This document shows positions 8,581 to 17,617 of a DNA stretch of 64,000 bases, in pieces. The translations under genes were made by a program, and so were the position numbers. Position 1 is the stretch's first letter. Each line of letters opens with the position of its first letter. Where the stretch lies: positions 409,036 to 473,035 of the forward strand of contig NZ_LMEY01000023.1 in NCBI RefSeq assembly GCF_001426665.1, read 5' to 3'. The DNA comes from Rhizobium sp. Root1334. GTDB lineage: Bacteria; Pseudomonadota; Alphaproteobacteria; Rhizobiales; Rhizobiaceae. The notes below the pieces were generated by a model. The model searched no databases and had not been told where the DNA came from. It saw only the letters and a list, made by a program, of their open reading frames with translations.

Positions 8581-9885
8581 TTAGTTACCGACGGCTTCGG
8601 TGATGGCAGCGTTCCCACGTTCGACGGCCTTGTCGAGCGCTGCCTTGGCGTCCTGCTGGCCAGCCAGCATCGCCTCGAATTCCTCATTCATGATGTCGCG
8701 CACCTGTGGCAGGTTGACGAGGCGCACACCTTTGGAATTTTCGGTGGGCGCCTTGCCCATCATCTGCAGGATCGGCGTTTCGCGGCCGGGGTTCTTGTCA
8801 TAGAAGCCGGATTTCTTGGTGTCTTCGTAAGCTGCATTCGTCACCGGCATGTAGCCGGATACCTGATGCAGGCGGGCCTGGATCTTGGTCTGCGACAGGA
8901 AGTTGAAGAACTGCGCGACACCCTTGTATTCCTCGTCGCTCTTGCCGCCGAAGACCCAAAGGCTTGCGCCGCCGGGAATTGTGTTCTGCGGGCCATGTCC
9001 TTCGTAATAGGGGAGCTGGCCGATACCGTATTTCACACCGGACTTGATGATATCGCCCAGGCCGCCGGAGGATTCTGTGAGGATCGCACACTCGCCCGAC
9101 ATGAACAGCTGCTTGGCCTCCGATGTCCGGCCGCCGTAACGGAAGGTTCCATCCTTCGCGAGATCGGCAATGGACTGAAAGTGCTGAACGAAGAGAGGGG
9201 AGTTGAACTCGAGCTTGACGTCATTGCCGCCGAGGCCGTTTTCATGGGTGCCATAGGCAACATTGTTCCACGCGGCAAAGTTCTCGGTCTGGATCCACGT
9301 CAGCCAGGTGGACGTAAACCCGCAGGCGGCGGCACCGCTGGTCTTGATCTTCTTGGCAGCATCAAACACTTCCGGCCACGTTTTCGGTGGGTTGTCGGCG
9401 TCAAGTCCGGCTTTCTGGAAGATATCCTTGTTGTAGTAGAGGATCGGCGAGGATGAATTGTAGGGGAAGGACAGCATCGTACCGTCCGGTTTCGAATAGT
9501 AGGCCACGATGCCGGCAAGATATTGCGATTTGTCGAACGTGTAGCCGCCCTTCTGCAAGACGTCGGCTGCTGGAACGATTGCGCCTTCCGCGCCCATCAT
9601 CACGCCGCTGCCGGCATCAAAAACCTGGATGATCGCCGGTGCCTGCTGCGAACGGAAGGCGGCAATGCCGGCGTTCAGCGTTTCCGGATAGGTGCCCTTG
9701 AAAACGGGGGTGATCGTGTACTCGGCTTGGCTCTCGTTGAATTCCTTGGCCAGCTGGTTGACGACCTCGTTGTTGGCGCCTGTCATCGCATGCCACCATT
9801 GCAGATCGGTCGCGGCATAGGCGCTCGCCGGCAGCGTAAGCGAGAGCGCAAAGAGTGCGGTCGATGTGAAAAATGAACGTCTCAT
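8581..9885 (-). CDS. ugpB: Glycerol-3-phosphate-binding protein UgpB
   Basis: A 434-residue periplasmic solute-binding protein (SBP family 1). A signal peptide covers about residues 1-24 ([11 protein letters not shown]). The mature protein opens with [20 protein letters not shown], characteristic of UgpB, and contains [17 protein letters not shown] and [10 protein letters not shown], which recur in UgpB homologues. It captures sn-glycerol-3-phosphate or glycerophosphocholine-like diesters for UgpAEC. The ATG at 9885 is preceded by GGGAGGAAAAAC. First gene of the leftward operon. I looked for tandem PhoB boxes in the 229 bases upstream and saw none that fit, so phosphate control is expected from the family but not shown here. 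Confidence 0.92.
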   Translation of the reverse strand: MRRSFFTSTALFALSLTLPASAYAATDLQWWHAMTGANNEVVNQLAKEFNESQAEYTITPVFKGTYPETLNAGIAAFRSQQAPAIIQVFDAGSGVMMGAEGAIVPAADVLQKGGYTFDKSQYLAGIVAYYSKPDGTMLSFPYNSSSPILYYNKDIFQKAGLDADNPPKTWPEVFDAAKKIKTSGAAACGFTSTWLTWIQTENFAAWNNVAYGTHENGLGGNDVKLEFNSPLFVQHFQSIADLAKDGTFRYGGRTSEAKQLFMSGECAILTESSGGLGDIIKSGVKYGIGQLPYYEGHGPQNTIPGGASLWVFGGKSDEEYKGVAQFFNFLSQTKIQARLHQVSGYMPVTNAAYEDTKKSGFYDKNPGRETPILQMMGKAPTENSKGVRLVNLPQVRDIMNEEFEAMLAGQQDAKAALDKAVERGNAAITEAVGN

Positions 9886-10065
9886 GTTTTTCCTCCCTGG
9901 TGGTGACAAACGGAATACGGTGCACTTTCATCACGTTCCGCTGGCGATCCTCCTCGATCGATAGCGGAATTCACGACATCCAAGCCTGCACAGAGAACCA
10001 TGCAAGGCCCCGGATGCCACAATGTTGTCACATAGACATAGAAGCCGAAAGCGCTTTGTCCACCA

Positions 10066-10090
10066 AAAGATGCCGGCTTTTCTCCGGCAT
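10066..10090 (-). terminator. Probable terminator of the TPP-enzyme transcript
   Basis: On the minus strand, ATGCCGG and CCGGCAT (10084-10090 and 10070-10076) form a 7-bp stem with a 7-base loop followed by CTTTT. It lies 25 bases after the stop of the TPP enzyme. The T run is short. Confidence 0.5.
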
Positions 10091-10114
10091 AACTGTCTGG
10101 CGGAGAATGCTTAA

Positions 10115-11761
10115 TTAGCCATTGCGGATTTGGCTCAGTGTGCGCGTGGGCGTGATCGCCTCCGGATCAAGCCTGATCTCGATGATCGCCGGCTTGCCGC
10201 TTTGGCGGGCACGCTCGAAGGCGCCGGCAAATTCCTCCGTCTTTTCCACCAGCTCACCGTGGCCGCCATAGGCGCGGGCAAAGGCAGCGAAATCCGGATT
10301 GGTGAGATCGGTGCCGCTGACCCGGCCCGGATATTCCCGCTCCTGATGCATGCGGATCGTGCCGTAGATGCCATTGTTGATGACCAGCGTGATGATCGGC
10401 AGGTTGTAGCGCACCGCGGTGGCAAATTCCTGGCCGTGCATCATGAAACAGCCGTCACCGGCAAAGCAGATGACCTCCCGCTCAGGATGCAATTGTTTGG
10501 CGGCAACCGCTGCTGGCAGGCCGTAACCCATCGAACCCGATGTCGGCGCCGCCTGCGTATTGAATTGCTGGAAACGATGGAAGCGGTGCAGCCAGGTGGC
10601 ATAGTTGCCGGCGCCATTGGCAAAGATCGTGTCCTTTGCCGTGTTTGCTTCGATGTAGCGCATGATCGGTCCCATCTGCACGTCGCCGGGACCGGTTTCC
10701 GGCGGGGTCGACCAAGTGAGATAGGATTGATGCATCCGTGCCGTTCGCTCCGACTGCCTGTGCGGCTGAGCCGGCGTCAGCGTCTCCAGGGCGGCTGCGA
10801 AGTCAGCGGGCGACGCGGCGATGGCCAGGTCCGGACGGTAGACCCGGCCGAGTTCGCCGGGGTCGGGATAGACATGCACCAGCGTCTGCTGCGGATAGGG
10901 CACGTCCAGAAGGGTATAGCCCGAAGACGGCATTTCGGAGAACCGGCCGCCGATCAACAGCACCAGGTCTGCTTCGCGGATGTCCTTGGCCAGCGCCGGG
11001 TTGATGCCGATGCCGACATCACCGGCATAGTTTGGATGAAGATGATCAAACAGCATCTGGCGGCGGAAGGAGCAGCCGACAGGCAGATCGAAGCGTTTGG
11101 CAAAGGATTGAAATTGCAGGACGGCCTTTTCGCTCCAGCGCGTGCCGCCGACAATGGCGATCGGCCGTTCGACTTTGGCGAGCAGGGCTTCCAACTCACG
11201 CATCTGGCCGGGGCCGGGATGGCTTTCCACCGGTTGATAGGGCTTTGCCGAGGCCGCTTGCGTCTTCTGCGTCAGCATGTCTTCCGGCAAGGTCAGGACC
11301 ACCGGGCCGGGGCGGCCGGATGTGGCGACTGCAAAGGCACGGGTGACGAATTCCGGGATACGGGCGGGATCGTCGATCTCACCGACCCATTTGGCGATTT
11401 CGGTAAACGCGCGGCGATATTCGATTTCCTGGAAAGCCTCACGTTCGCGGGCATCGCGTTGGACCTGGCCGATGAACAGGATCATCGGGATCGAATCCTG
11501 GCGGGCGATGTGCAGGCCGGCGGATGCGTTCATGGCGCCGGGACCACGTGTCACCATGCAGATGCCAGGCTCGCCGGTCAGCCGCCCCCAAGCGTCGGCC
11601 ATCATCGCGGCGCCGCCTTCCTGACGGCAGACCACGACATCGATATCGGTGTCGTAGAGCGCGTCGAGCACCGCGAGATAGCTTTCGCCCGGCACACAGG
11701 ACACCCGCGTGACGCCATTTGCCTTCAGCGCCTCAACGATCAATTCTCCGCCTGTCTTCAT
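10115..11761 (-). CDS. Thiamine-pyrophosphate enzyme, acetolactate synthase-like
   Basis: A 548-residue TPP-dependent enzyme. The N-terminal domain has the catalytic glutamate in CVPGESYLAVLDAL (near 27) and the QEGGAAMMADAWGRLTG region. The C-terminal domain has the TPP/Mg motif GDGCFM and then VINNGIYG. The central domain is of the acetolactate-synthase type. There is no small regulatory subunit next door, and branched-chain genes are absent, so this is more likely a catabolic or side-reaction carboligase/decarboxylase than the biosynthetic IlvB. The ATG at 11761 follows GGGAGGAGCAG. It may be co-transcribed with the EamA transporter and hydrolase upstream (36-base gap). Substrate unknown. 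Confidence 0.82.
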   Translation of the reverse strand: MKTGGELIVEALKANGVTRVSCVPGESYLAVLDALYDTDIDVVVCRQEGGAAMMADAWGRLTGEPGICMVTRGPGAMNASAGLHIARQDSIPMILFIGQVQRDAREREAFQEIEYRRAFTEIAKWVGEIDDPARIPEFVTRAFAVATSGRPGPVVLTLPEDMLTQKTQAASAKPYQPVESHPGPGQMRELEALLAKVERPIAIVGGTRWSEKAVLQFQSFAKRFDLPVGCSFRRQMLFDHLHPNYAGDVGIGINPALAKDIREADLVLLIGGRFSEMPSSGYTLLDVPYPQQTLVHVYPDPGELGRVYRPDLAIAASPADFAAALETLTPAQPHRQSERTARMHQSYLTWSTPPETGPGDVQMGPIMRYIEANTAKDTIFANGAGNYATWLHRFHRFQQFNTQAAPTSGSMGYGLPAAVAAKQLHPEREVICFAGDGCFMMHGQEFATAVRYNLPIITLVINNGIYGTIRMHQEREYPGRVSGTDLTNPDFAAFARAYGGHGELVEKTEEFAGAFERARQSGKPAIIEIRLDPEAITPTRTLSQIRNG

Positions 11762-11797
11762 GTCTGCTCCTCCCAAAGCGTCTTAGAAAATGTTGTG

Positions 11798-12748
11798 TCA
11801 GATGGCCGGCGAGACCGGCGCGATACCCGCTGTTTTGTTGACCCGGCGTTCGCGCCAGATGATGTAGAGGCCCGAACCGATGATGATGGCGATACCCAGC
11901 CATTTCAGTGCATCGGGCAGGTGGCCGAAAACCAGCCACCCGAAGATCGTCGCCGAGACGATCTCCAGATATTGCAGCGGCGCCAGCACCGAGGCGGGGG
12001 CGGCGCGATAGGCATAGACACCGAGCACACCGGAAATCGTTGCGGTGACGCCGACGCCGAGCAGATAGAGGCTGGCGGTCATATCCGGCAGGACGGGATC
12101 GAAAATCTCCGACCCGGTGCCGTCGCCGATATACAGCAGGACAGCGCAAAACAGCGCGCCCCAGACGCCGGCGTGAAACTGCATCGACCATGGGTCCTCG
12201 TTCTGCGCCACCATGCGGGTGACCAGCAGGAACACAGCAAGCCCGAAGGCCGAGACAACCGGCAAGAGCGCAATCCAGCCGACTTCCTGCATGCTTGGCT
12301 GGATCACCAGAAGCGCGCCGAAAAAGCCGACGCCGCAGGCGGTATACCGCCGCCAGCCGATGGTTTCCTTGAGGAAGATGCTGCCGAGGATGGTCAGGAT
12401 GATCGGTTCGACGAAGAAGATGGCGATGGCATCCGCCACTTCCATCGCCTTCAGCGTGGTGATGAAGGACAGCATTGTGACGACGAGCAGTCCGCCGCGC
12501 AGCATATGCAGTCCGGTTTTCTTCCAGGTGAGATCGAACAATGTACCGCGGACGATGACGATCGGCAGGATGAAGATCATCTGCAGGACGAAACGCACGG
12601 CGGTGATTTCTGCGGAGGGAACGGTGGTGATTGCGAGTTTTGCAAAAATATCGATCAGCGGCGAGATCAGCACCGCGATGACCATCAGGCTGAGGCCGAA
12701 GGAAACGTCGTTGCTGCGTGTTGCCGGGTTTGCGGGAATACCGGTCAT
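11798..12748 (-). CDS. DMT-superfamily (EamA) transporter
   Basis: A 316-residue inner-membrane protein with about ten hydrophobic segments arranged as two EamA repeats; the second repeat ends in WLGIAIIIGSGLYIIWRERR. EamA proteins export amino acids, nucleosides or other small metabolites; no substrate can be inferred. The start at 12748 (MTGIPANP) gives a family-like N terminus, but the ribosome site is weak, and an upstream GTG start is possible. It lies 13 bases after the hydrolase gene and 36 before the TPP-enzyme gene, suggesting one operon. Confidence 0.8.
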   Translation of the reverse strand: MTGIPANPATRSNDVSFGLSLMVIAVLISPLIDIFAKLAITTVPSAEITAVRFVLQMIFILPIVIVRGTLFDLTWKKTGLHMLRGGLLVVTMLSFITTLKAMEVADAIAIFFVEPIILTILGSIFLKETIGWRRYTACGVGFFGALLVIQPSMQEVGWIALLPVVSAFGLAVFLLVTRMVAQNEDPWSMQFHAGVWGALFCAVLLYIGDGTGSEIFDPVLPDMTASLYLLGVGVTATISGVLGVYAYRAAPASVLAPLQYLEIVSATIFGWLVFGHLPDALKWLGIAIIIGSGLYIIWRERRVNKTAGIAPVSPAI

Positions 12749-12761
12749 GCCAGGTCTTTGC

Positions 12762-13697
12762 TCATTTCCGTTGCTCCGCGACGGAAAGACACCAGCCGGC
12801 AAAATCCCGCATGGCACCATCGCGCTCAATTTCGTTCAAGGTTTCATGGCGCATGGTGGGGTAGACCACTGTCGTCACGTGCTTCAACGCTACCTTTTTC
12901 ATGCGCTCAGCCAGCCACGAGATTTCCCGGCCGCCATTGGTGGCCGGATCCTGGCCGCCACCGACAAGATGGATCGGCAGGTCCTGCGGCAACCGCTGCA
13001 GCCGGTCCGGCTCTGCCCCGGCGAAAGTCAGCTTGAATAGATCGATCCACATCGAAACGCTGGCATCGAAACCACAGAGCGGATCAGCGATGTATTTTGC
13101 CACTTCTACCGGGTCATGCGACAGCCAGTCATAATCGGTTTTGCGATTGGGGATGGATTTGGCCCAGGTGCCAAATGTCAGCTTCGACAACAGCGTGCTC
13201 GGCACATCGGAGCCTTTCAGCATCTTTTCGATGGCAAGCAGGGCCTGCGCTGCGCGGCCGGCAAGGCCTGGATTGAAATTGGAATTCCAGACAGCCAGCC
13301 CATCATAAAGAGCAGGGTCTTCCTCTGCGGCATTCAGCGCGATCAGGCCACCCATGGAATGGCCAAATAGGATGACGGGAAGGCCAGGGTGACGGATTGC
13401 GGCCATCGCGCGCATTGCCCGGACGTCCTCGACAACCTTGGTTGTTCCTTGCGACTGGGCATAGCGGCCAAGCGGTGCATCGGCGGCTTTGGTTGCGCCG
13501 TGACCGCGATGATCGTGCGCATAGACGTTAAAACCGTGGGTGGCCATGGCTTCGGCCAAACGGGCATAGCGGGCGGAATGTTCGGCCAGTCCGTGGCTGA
13601 TAAGCAGTACGCCTTTATGCGGGCCGCTGGCAGGCCAATGGCGCCAGGCGAGGGCGGCTCCACTTGGGCTTTGCAACGTTTCGACCGTGGCGAACAC
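12762..13697 (-). CDS. Alpha/beta hydrolase, lysophospholipase/monoacylglycerol lipase-like
   Basis: A 311-residue protein of the Hydrolase_4 group. It has the oxyanion region LLISHGLAEHSARYARLA, the HDHRGHG motif, the nucleophile elbow FGHSMGG with its serine near residue 118, and a probable catalytic His in TMRHETLNE near the C terminus. These features fit monoacylglycerol lipase or lysophospholipase L2-type esterases that cleave lipid esters. No signal peptide is visible, so it probably acts in the cytoplasm or at the inner membrane face. The start is GTG at 13697, preceded by GGGAGGA at good spacing. First gene of a likely three-gene leftward operon. Confidence 0.85.
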   Translation of the reverse strand: MFATVETLQSPSGAALAWRHWPASGPHKGVLLISHGLAEHSARYARLAEAMATHGFNVYAHDHRGHGATKAADAPLGRYAQSQGTTKVVEDVRAMRAMAAIRHPGLPVILFGHSMGGLIALNAAEEDPALYDGLAVWNSNFNPGLAGRAAQALLAIEKMLKGSDVPSTLLSKLTFGTWAKSIPNRKTDYDWLSHDPVEVAKYIADPLCGFDASVSMWIDLFKLTFAGAEPDRLQRLPQDLPIHLVGGGQDPATNGGREISWLAERMKKVALKHVTTVVYPTMRHETLNEIERDGAMRDFAGWCLSVAEQRK

Positions 13698-13888
13698 CCG
13701 TTAGATCCTCCCAGGCGAAATTCTGCGCTTGATCTTTATCAACTTGATTTAACAGCCAAAGGCAACCGGCGCTTGGTGCTTGTTTGACATCAGGTCAGGA
13801 AAAATCGGCCACACATGGATTTCTGGTTGCAATTTTCCCGTTTTAATCGCTAAATGATCTTGTTTTGTTCTTGTTGGCGGAGGCCCAT

Positions 13889-14656
13889 ATGCCGGGAAAT
13901 GTGAGGACTGTCTTCGTGCCGTTTCTGCATCGTCTGGGGATGATCCTGGTCGCTGTGCTGTTTGTGCCGCCGGTCTTTGCGGCGGAGGAGGCCGCGTCCG
14001 TGAAAGGTAAGACCGAGTACATTTTCGCCATCAGCTGGCAGCCGGGATTTTGCGAAACCCGGCCAAACCGCAAGGAATGCGCCGGCCAGACCTCGGAGCG
14101 TTATGACGCAACCCATTTCTCCCTGCACGGCCTTTGGCCGGTGAAGAAGAGCTATTGCGGCGTTTCTGCGGATATCAAAGCGCGCGACCGCAAGGGCGAC
14201 TGGCTGGACCTGCCGCAACTGGCGATGGCGGAGGAGACGGCCGCGAAGCTGATGGTGGCCATGCCGGGAACGCAATCAGGCCTCGACCGGCATCAGTGGC
14301 TGCGCAGTGGCACGTGCCATGGTAGCACCGCGCAGGACTATTTTTCGGTGCAGCTTCGTCTTCTCGAGGAAATCAACGGCTCGGCGGTGCGCGCCCTGTT
14401 TGCGGCCCGGCTTGGTCAGGACGTCACGGAACGCGAGGTCAAACAGGCCTTTGACGAGAGCTTTGGCAAGGGATCGGGTGATCGTGTCCGGATGCGGTGT
14501 GAGAAGGCCGGTGCGCGCAGCGTTGTCACCGGGCTGACGATCGGCTTGGCGGGCGATGTTTCAGCCATGTCCGGCCTTTCAACTCTGATCCTTGCGGCCG
14601 CCGATACCGATTTCAAATGTGCAAAAGGCGCCGTCGATACGGCCGGCATTGAGTGA
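13889..14656 (+). CDS. Ribonuclease T2-family protein with altered catalytic motif
   Basis: A 255-residue secreted protein. A signal peptide covers about residues 1-32 (LVAVLFVPPVFAAEE). The first conserved box FSLHGLWP is intact, with His80. The second box reads HQWLRSGTC (135-143), whereas the family standard is HEWxKHGTC, so the Glu, Lys and second catalytic His are Gln, Arg and Ser. Cysteines typical of the family are present (55, 64, 90, 143). RNase T2 enzymes cut periplasmic or extracellular RNA; with these changes normal activity is doubtful. The ATG at 13889 follows GCGGAGG. It may be a degenerate enzyme or a subfamily with a different base. Confidence 0.8.
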   Translation: MPGNVRTVFVPFLHRLGMILVAVLFVPPVFAAEEAASVKGKTEYIFAISWQPGFCETRPNRKECAGQTSERYDATHFSLHGLWPVKKSYCGVSADIKARDRKGDWLDLPQLAMAEETAAKLMVAMPGTQSGLDRHQWLRSGTCHGSTAQDYFSVQLRLLEEINGSAVRALFAARLGQDVTEREVKQAFDESFGKGSGDRVRMRCEKAGARSVVTGLTIGLAGDVSAMSGLSTLILAAADTDFKCAKGAVDTAGIE

Positions 14657-14748
14657 ATGGCGTGGCTAAAGCCGGTTTCTTCATTGCTCCGCCGGGATAA
14701 TTCGCCTACATAGCGGGCAAAATCCCATTCCGTCGGAGCAGTCTCTCT

Positions 14749-16398
14749 ATGGCACGTCAATTCATTTATCATATGTCCGGGCTGAACAAGTCCTACGGCA
14801 CCAAGAAGGTGCTGGAGAATGTTAATCTGTCGTTCTATCCGGACGCCAAGATCGGTATTCTCGGCCCGAACGGTGCCGGTAAGTCGACCGTACTGCGCAT
14901 CATGGCCGGTCTCGACAAGGAATATACCGGCGAAGCCTGGGTCGCCCAGGGCGCGACGGTGGGTTACCTGGCGCAGGAGCCGCAGCTCGACCCGAACAAG
15001 ACGGCGATGGAAAACGTCATGGAAGGGGTGGCCGACAAGACCGCCATCCTCGAGCGTTACAACGAACTGATGATGAACTATTCCGACGAGACGGCGGAAG
15101 AGGGGGCAAAGCTCCAGGATATCATCGACGGCCAGAATCTGTGGGACCTCGAAAGTCAGGTCGAGATGGCGATGGAAGCCTTGCGTTGCCCGCCCGGCGA
15201 TGCCGACGTGACCAACCTTTCGGGTGGTGAGCGCCGCCGCCTCGCCTTGTGCAAGCTGCTGCTCTCCAAGCCGGACCTGCTGCTTCTCGACGAACCAACC
15301 AACCATCTCGACGCAGAAACCATCGGCTGGCTGGAAAACCATCTGCGCCAGTATCCCGGCGCCGTGATGATGATCACCCACGACCGTTACTTCCTTGACA
15401 ACGTCACGGGCTGGATCCTCGAGCTCGACCGTGGCCGCAGCATTCCCTACGAAGGCAACTACTCGGCCTACCTGCTGGCCAAGGCCAAGCGCATGGCGCA
15501 GGAGAACCGCGAAGACGCCTCCCGCCAGAAGGCGATCAGCCGCGAGCAGGAATGGATTGCGTCCAGCCCGAAGGCCCGCCAGTCGAAGTCGAAGGCCCGC
15601 ATCAAGGCCTATGACGAGTTGGTCGAAGCAGCTGACAAGATGCGTCTTGGCGATGCGCAGATCATCATTCCGATCGGCGAACGCCTCGGCCAGGTGGTTA
15701 TCGAAGCCGAAAACATCACCAAGGGTTATGGCGATCGCGTCTTGATCGACGACCTGTCGATCAAGCTGCCGCCAGGTGGCATCGTTGGTGTCATCGGCCC
15801 GAACGGTGCTGGTAAGACGACGCTGTTCCGGATGATCACTGGCCAGGAAAAGCCGGATAGCGGTACGTTCCGCGTCGGTGATTCCGTCAAGCTCGGTTAT
15901 GTCGATCAGAGCCGCGATGCACTTGATGGCAACAAGACCGTCTGGGAAGAAATTTCCGGCGGTGCCGAAGTCATCAAGCTCGGCAAGCTGGAAATGAACT
16001 CGCGCGCCTATTGCGGCGCCTTCAACTTCAAGGGCACCGACCAGCAGCAGAAGGTCGGCAATCTCTCCGGCGGTCAGCGCAACCGCGTTCACCTTGCCAA
16101 GATGCTGAAGGCCGGCGGCAACGTGCTGCTTCTCGACGAACCGACCAACGACCTGGATACGGAAACGCTGGCAGCGCTTGAAATCGCTCTGGAAAACTTT
16201 GCGGGCTGCGCTGTGATCATCAGCCACGACCGCATGTTCCTCGACCGGTTGGCGACGCACATTCTCGCCTTCGAAGGCGACAGCCATGTAGAATGGTTCG
16301 AAGGCAACTTCGAAGACTACGAAAAGGACAAGATCCGCCGCCTTGGCCCGGAATCGGTCAATCCGAGCCGCGTCAGCTACAAGCGCCTGACGCGATAA
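14749..16398 (+). CDS. ettA: ABC-F translation factor EttA
   Basis: A 549-residue ABC-F protein, close to the E. coli EttA length (555). It has two ATPase domains: Walker A GPNGAGKST near 39 and GPNGAGKTT near 350, signatures LSGGERRRLALCKLL and LSGGQRNRVHLAKML, and Walker B LLLDEPTNHLD and LLLDEPTNDLD. Between them lies the charged interdomain linker with SSPKARQSKSKARI. No membrane domain exists. EttA binds the ribosomal E site and gates entry into elongation according to ADP/ATP ratio. The gene is monocistronic, with a terminator at 16468-16494. Confidence 0.95.
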   Translation: MARQFIYHMSGLNKSYGTKKVLENVNLSFYPDAKIGILGPNGAGKSTVLRIMAGLDKEYTGEAWVAQGATVGYLAQEPQLDPNKTAMENVMEGVADKTAILERYNELMMNYSDETAEEGAKLQDIIDGQNLWDLESQVEMAMEALRCPPGDADVTNLSGGERRRLALCKLLLSKPDLLLLDEPTNHLDAETIGWLENHLRQYPGAVMMITHDRYFLDNVTGWILELDRGRSIPYEGNYSAYLLAKAKRMAQENREDASRQKAISREQEWIASSPKARQSKSKARIKAYDELVEAADKMRLGDAQIIIPIGERLGQVVIEAENITKGYGDRVLIDDLSIKLPPGGIVGVIGPNGAGKTTLFRMITGQEKPDSGTFRVGDSVKLGYVDQSRDALDGNKTVWEEISGGAEVIKLGKLEMNSRAYCGAFNFKGTDQQQKVGNLSGGQRNRVHLAKMLKAGGNVLLLDEPTNDLDTETLAALEIALENFAGCAVIISHDRMFLDRLATHILAFEGDSHVEWFEGNFEDYEKDKIRRLGPESVNPSRVSYKRLTR

Positions 16399-16467
16399 AG
16401 GGGCGGGCCTCGTTGGTCGCACCAGGGTTGCGAAACCGATACTTGTTTCGCCTGATGAATTGAGACG

Positions 16468-16494
16468 AAGGCGGTCCGCTTGGGCCGCCTTTTT
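16468..16494 (+). terminator. Intrinsic terminator after ettA
   Basis: A 9-bp stem with one G-T pair (16469-16477 against 16482-16490), a GCTT loop and a following T run. Confidence 0.85.
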
Positions 16495-16550
16495 CATGTT
16501 CCGAAGCCTGTGGCCAATGCCACATTTCAACTTGCGGAAAATCCGAAAAT

Positions 16551-16572
16551 CACATAAACATATCTTTATGTG
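16551..16572 (+). promoter_or_regulatory. Palindromic operator candidate before the ArsR-methyltransferase gene
   Basis: CACATAAA (16551-16558) and TTTATGTG (16565-16572) form a perfect 8-bp inverted repeat with a 6-base spacer, ending 15 bases before the ATG. An AT-rich dyad of this size fits an ArsR-family dimer, so autoregulation of the arsR-metF operon is likely. This is inference from position and symmetry. Confidence 0.65.
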
Positions 16573-16587
16573 TTGATGAGGTTGGTG

Positions 16588-17616
16588 ATGGCGCGAGAGC
16601 ACGGGCTGGGGCTGGACGAGTTGGTGGATGTGCTGAAAGCGGCTGGCGAGCCGACGCGCATGCGTCTTTTGGCGCTCCTGGCTGCCGGCGACCTGACCGT
16701 TACCGATCTTACCGAAATTCTCGGTCAATCGCAGCCCCGAATTTCTCGTCACTTGAAGCTGCTTGCGGAAGTCGCGTTGATTGATCGCTATCAGGAAGGT
16801 GCCTGGGCCTATTTTCGCCTGCGAGGCGAGGGGGCTGGCGTGGCGCTGGTGCGAGACCTGCTGTCGGCTTCCGATGTTGCCGACGCGGTGTTGACGCGCG
16901 ACGGTGAGCGGCTGGCGGCGCTGAAACAGGCGCGTTCGGAAAAAGCGCAGGACTATTTCAGTCGCAATGCCGCCGAATGGGACGAATTGCGCCGCCTGCA
17001 TGTCAGCGAAGCAGATGTCGAGGCCGCCTTGAAAAAGGTCGTCGGTACCGAACCTGTCGATGGTCTGCTCGATCTGGGGACCGGAACCGGCCGTATCCTG
17101 CAACTTTTCGAGGGGCTGTACCGCCGTGGCGTCGGTGTGGATGCCAGCCGCGACATGCTGGCCGTTGCCCGCGCCAATCTGGACCGCGCTGGGATCACCA
17201 AGGCTTCGATCCGGCATGGCGATATCTTCAATCTGCCGCTGGATGGCCGTCAGTTCGATCTCGTCACCATCCATCAGGTCCTGCACTTTCTGCCCCAACC
17301 GCAGGCGGCGATCGCAGAGGCCGCCCGCATGCTTGTCCCCGGCGGCCGGCTGGCGATCATCGATCTTGCCCCCCATACACTGGAATATCTGCGTGACGAG
17401 CATGCGCATATGCGTCTCGGCTTTTCACGCCAGACGATGGCCGATTGGCTGGAGAAGGCCGGGCTGACTGTCGAGGAGACGGTGGATCTGACCCCGGACA
17501 CAGGCCGGGACCGGCAGTTGACGGTGACCATCTGGCTTGCCCGCGACCAGCGGCAGGCGGCTACAATCGATACACCCGAGGGCAAACGCGCTCTCGCCTA
17601 TGCCGGGAGGACATGA
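16588..17616 (+). CDS. ArsR-family regulator fused to a SAM-dependent methyltransferase
   Basis: A 342-residue two-domain protein. Residues 8-85 form a winged helix-turn-helix of the ArsR type (LGQSQPRISRHLKLLAEVALI). Residues about 130-320 form a class I methyltransferase fold with motif I LDLGTGTGRIL and the later segment FDLVTIHQVLHFL. No cysteine metal-binding box of true ArsR sensors is seen, so a sensor of a SAM-related ligand (SAM or S-adenosylhomocysteine) is more likely than a metal sensor. The gene is followed one base later by metF, supporting a role in methionine-cycle control. The ATG at 16588 has GATGAGG upstream. The alternative GTG at 16570 would overlap the palindrome. Confidence 0.85.
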   Translation: MAREHGLGLDELVDVLKAAGEPTRMRLLALLAAGDLTVTDLTEILGQSQPRISRHLKLLAEVALIDRYQEGAWAYFRLRGEGAGVALVRDLLSASDVADAVLTRDGERLAALKQARSEKAQDYFSRNAAEWDELRRLHVSEADVEAALKKVVGTEPVDGLLDLGTGTGRILQLFEGLYRRGVGVDASRDMLAVARANLDRAGITKASIRHGDIFNLPLDGRQFDLVTIHQVLHFLPQPQAAIAEAARMLVPGGRLAIIDLAPHTLEYLRDEHAHMRLGFSRQTMADWLEKAGLTVEETVDLTPDTGRDRQLTVTIWLARDQRQAATIDTPEGKRALAYAGRT

Positions 17617-17617
17617 C

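Noticed and set aside
9886-10114. PhoB box before ugpB
   Set aside because: TTGTCAC and ATGTC occur, but no second half follows at the 11-base spacing.
10130-13036. A 968-codon plus-strand open frame
   Set aside because: It runs antisense across the TPP enzyme, the EamA transporter and the hydrolase, which have clear family motifs and ribosome sites. Long antisense frames are expected from strong GC bias.
14416-17409. A 997-codon minus-strand open frame
   Set aside because: Antisense to ettA and the ArsR-methyltransferase gene, with low-complexity composition and no recognisable domain.
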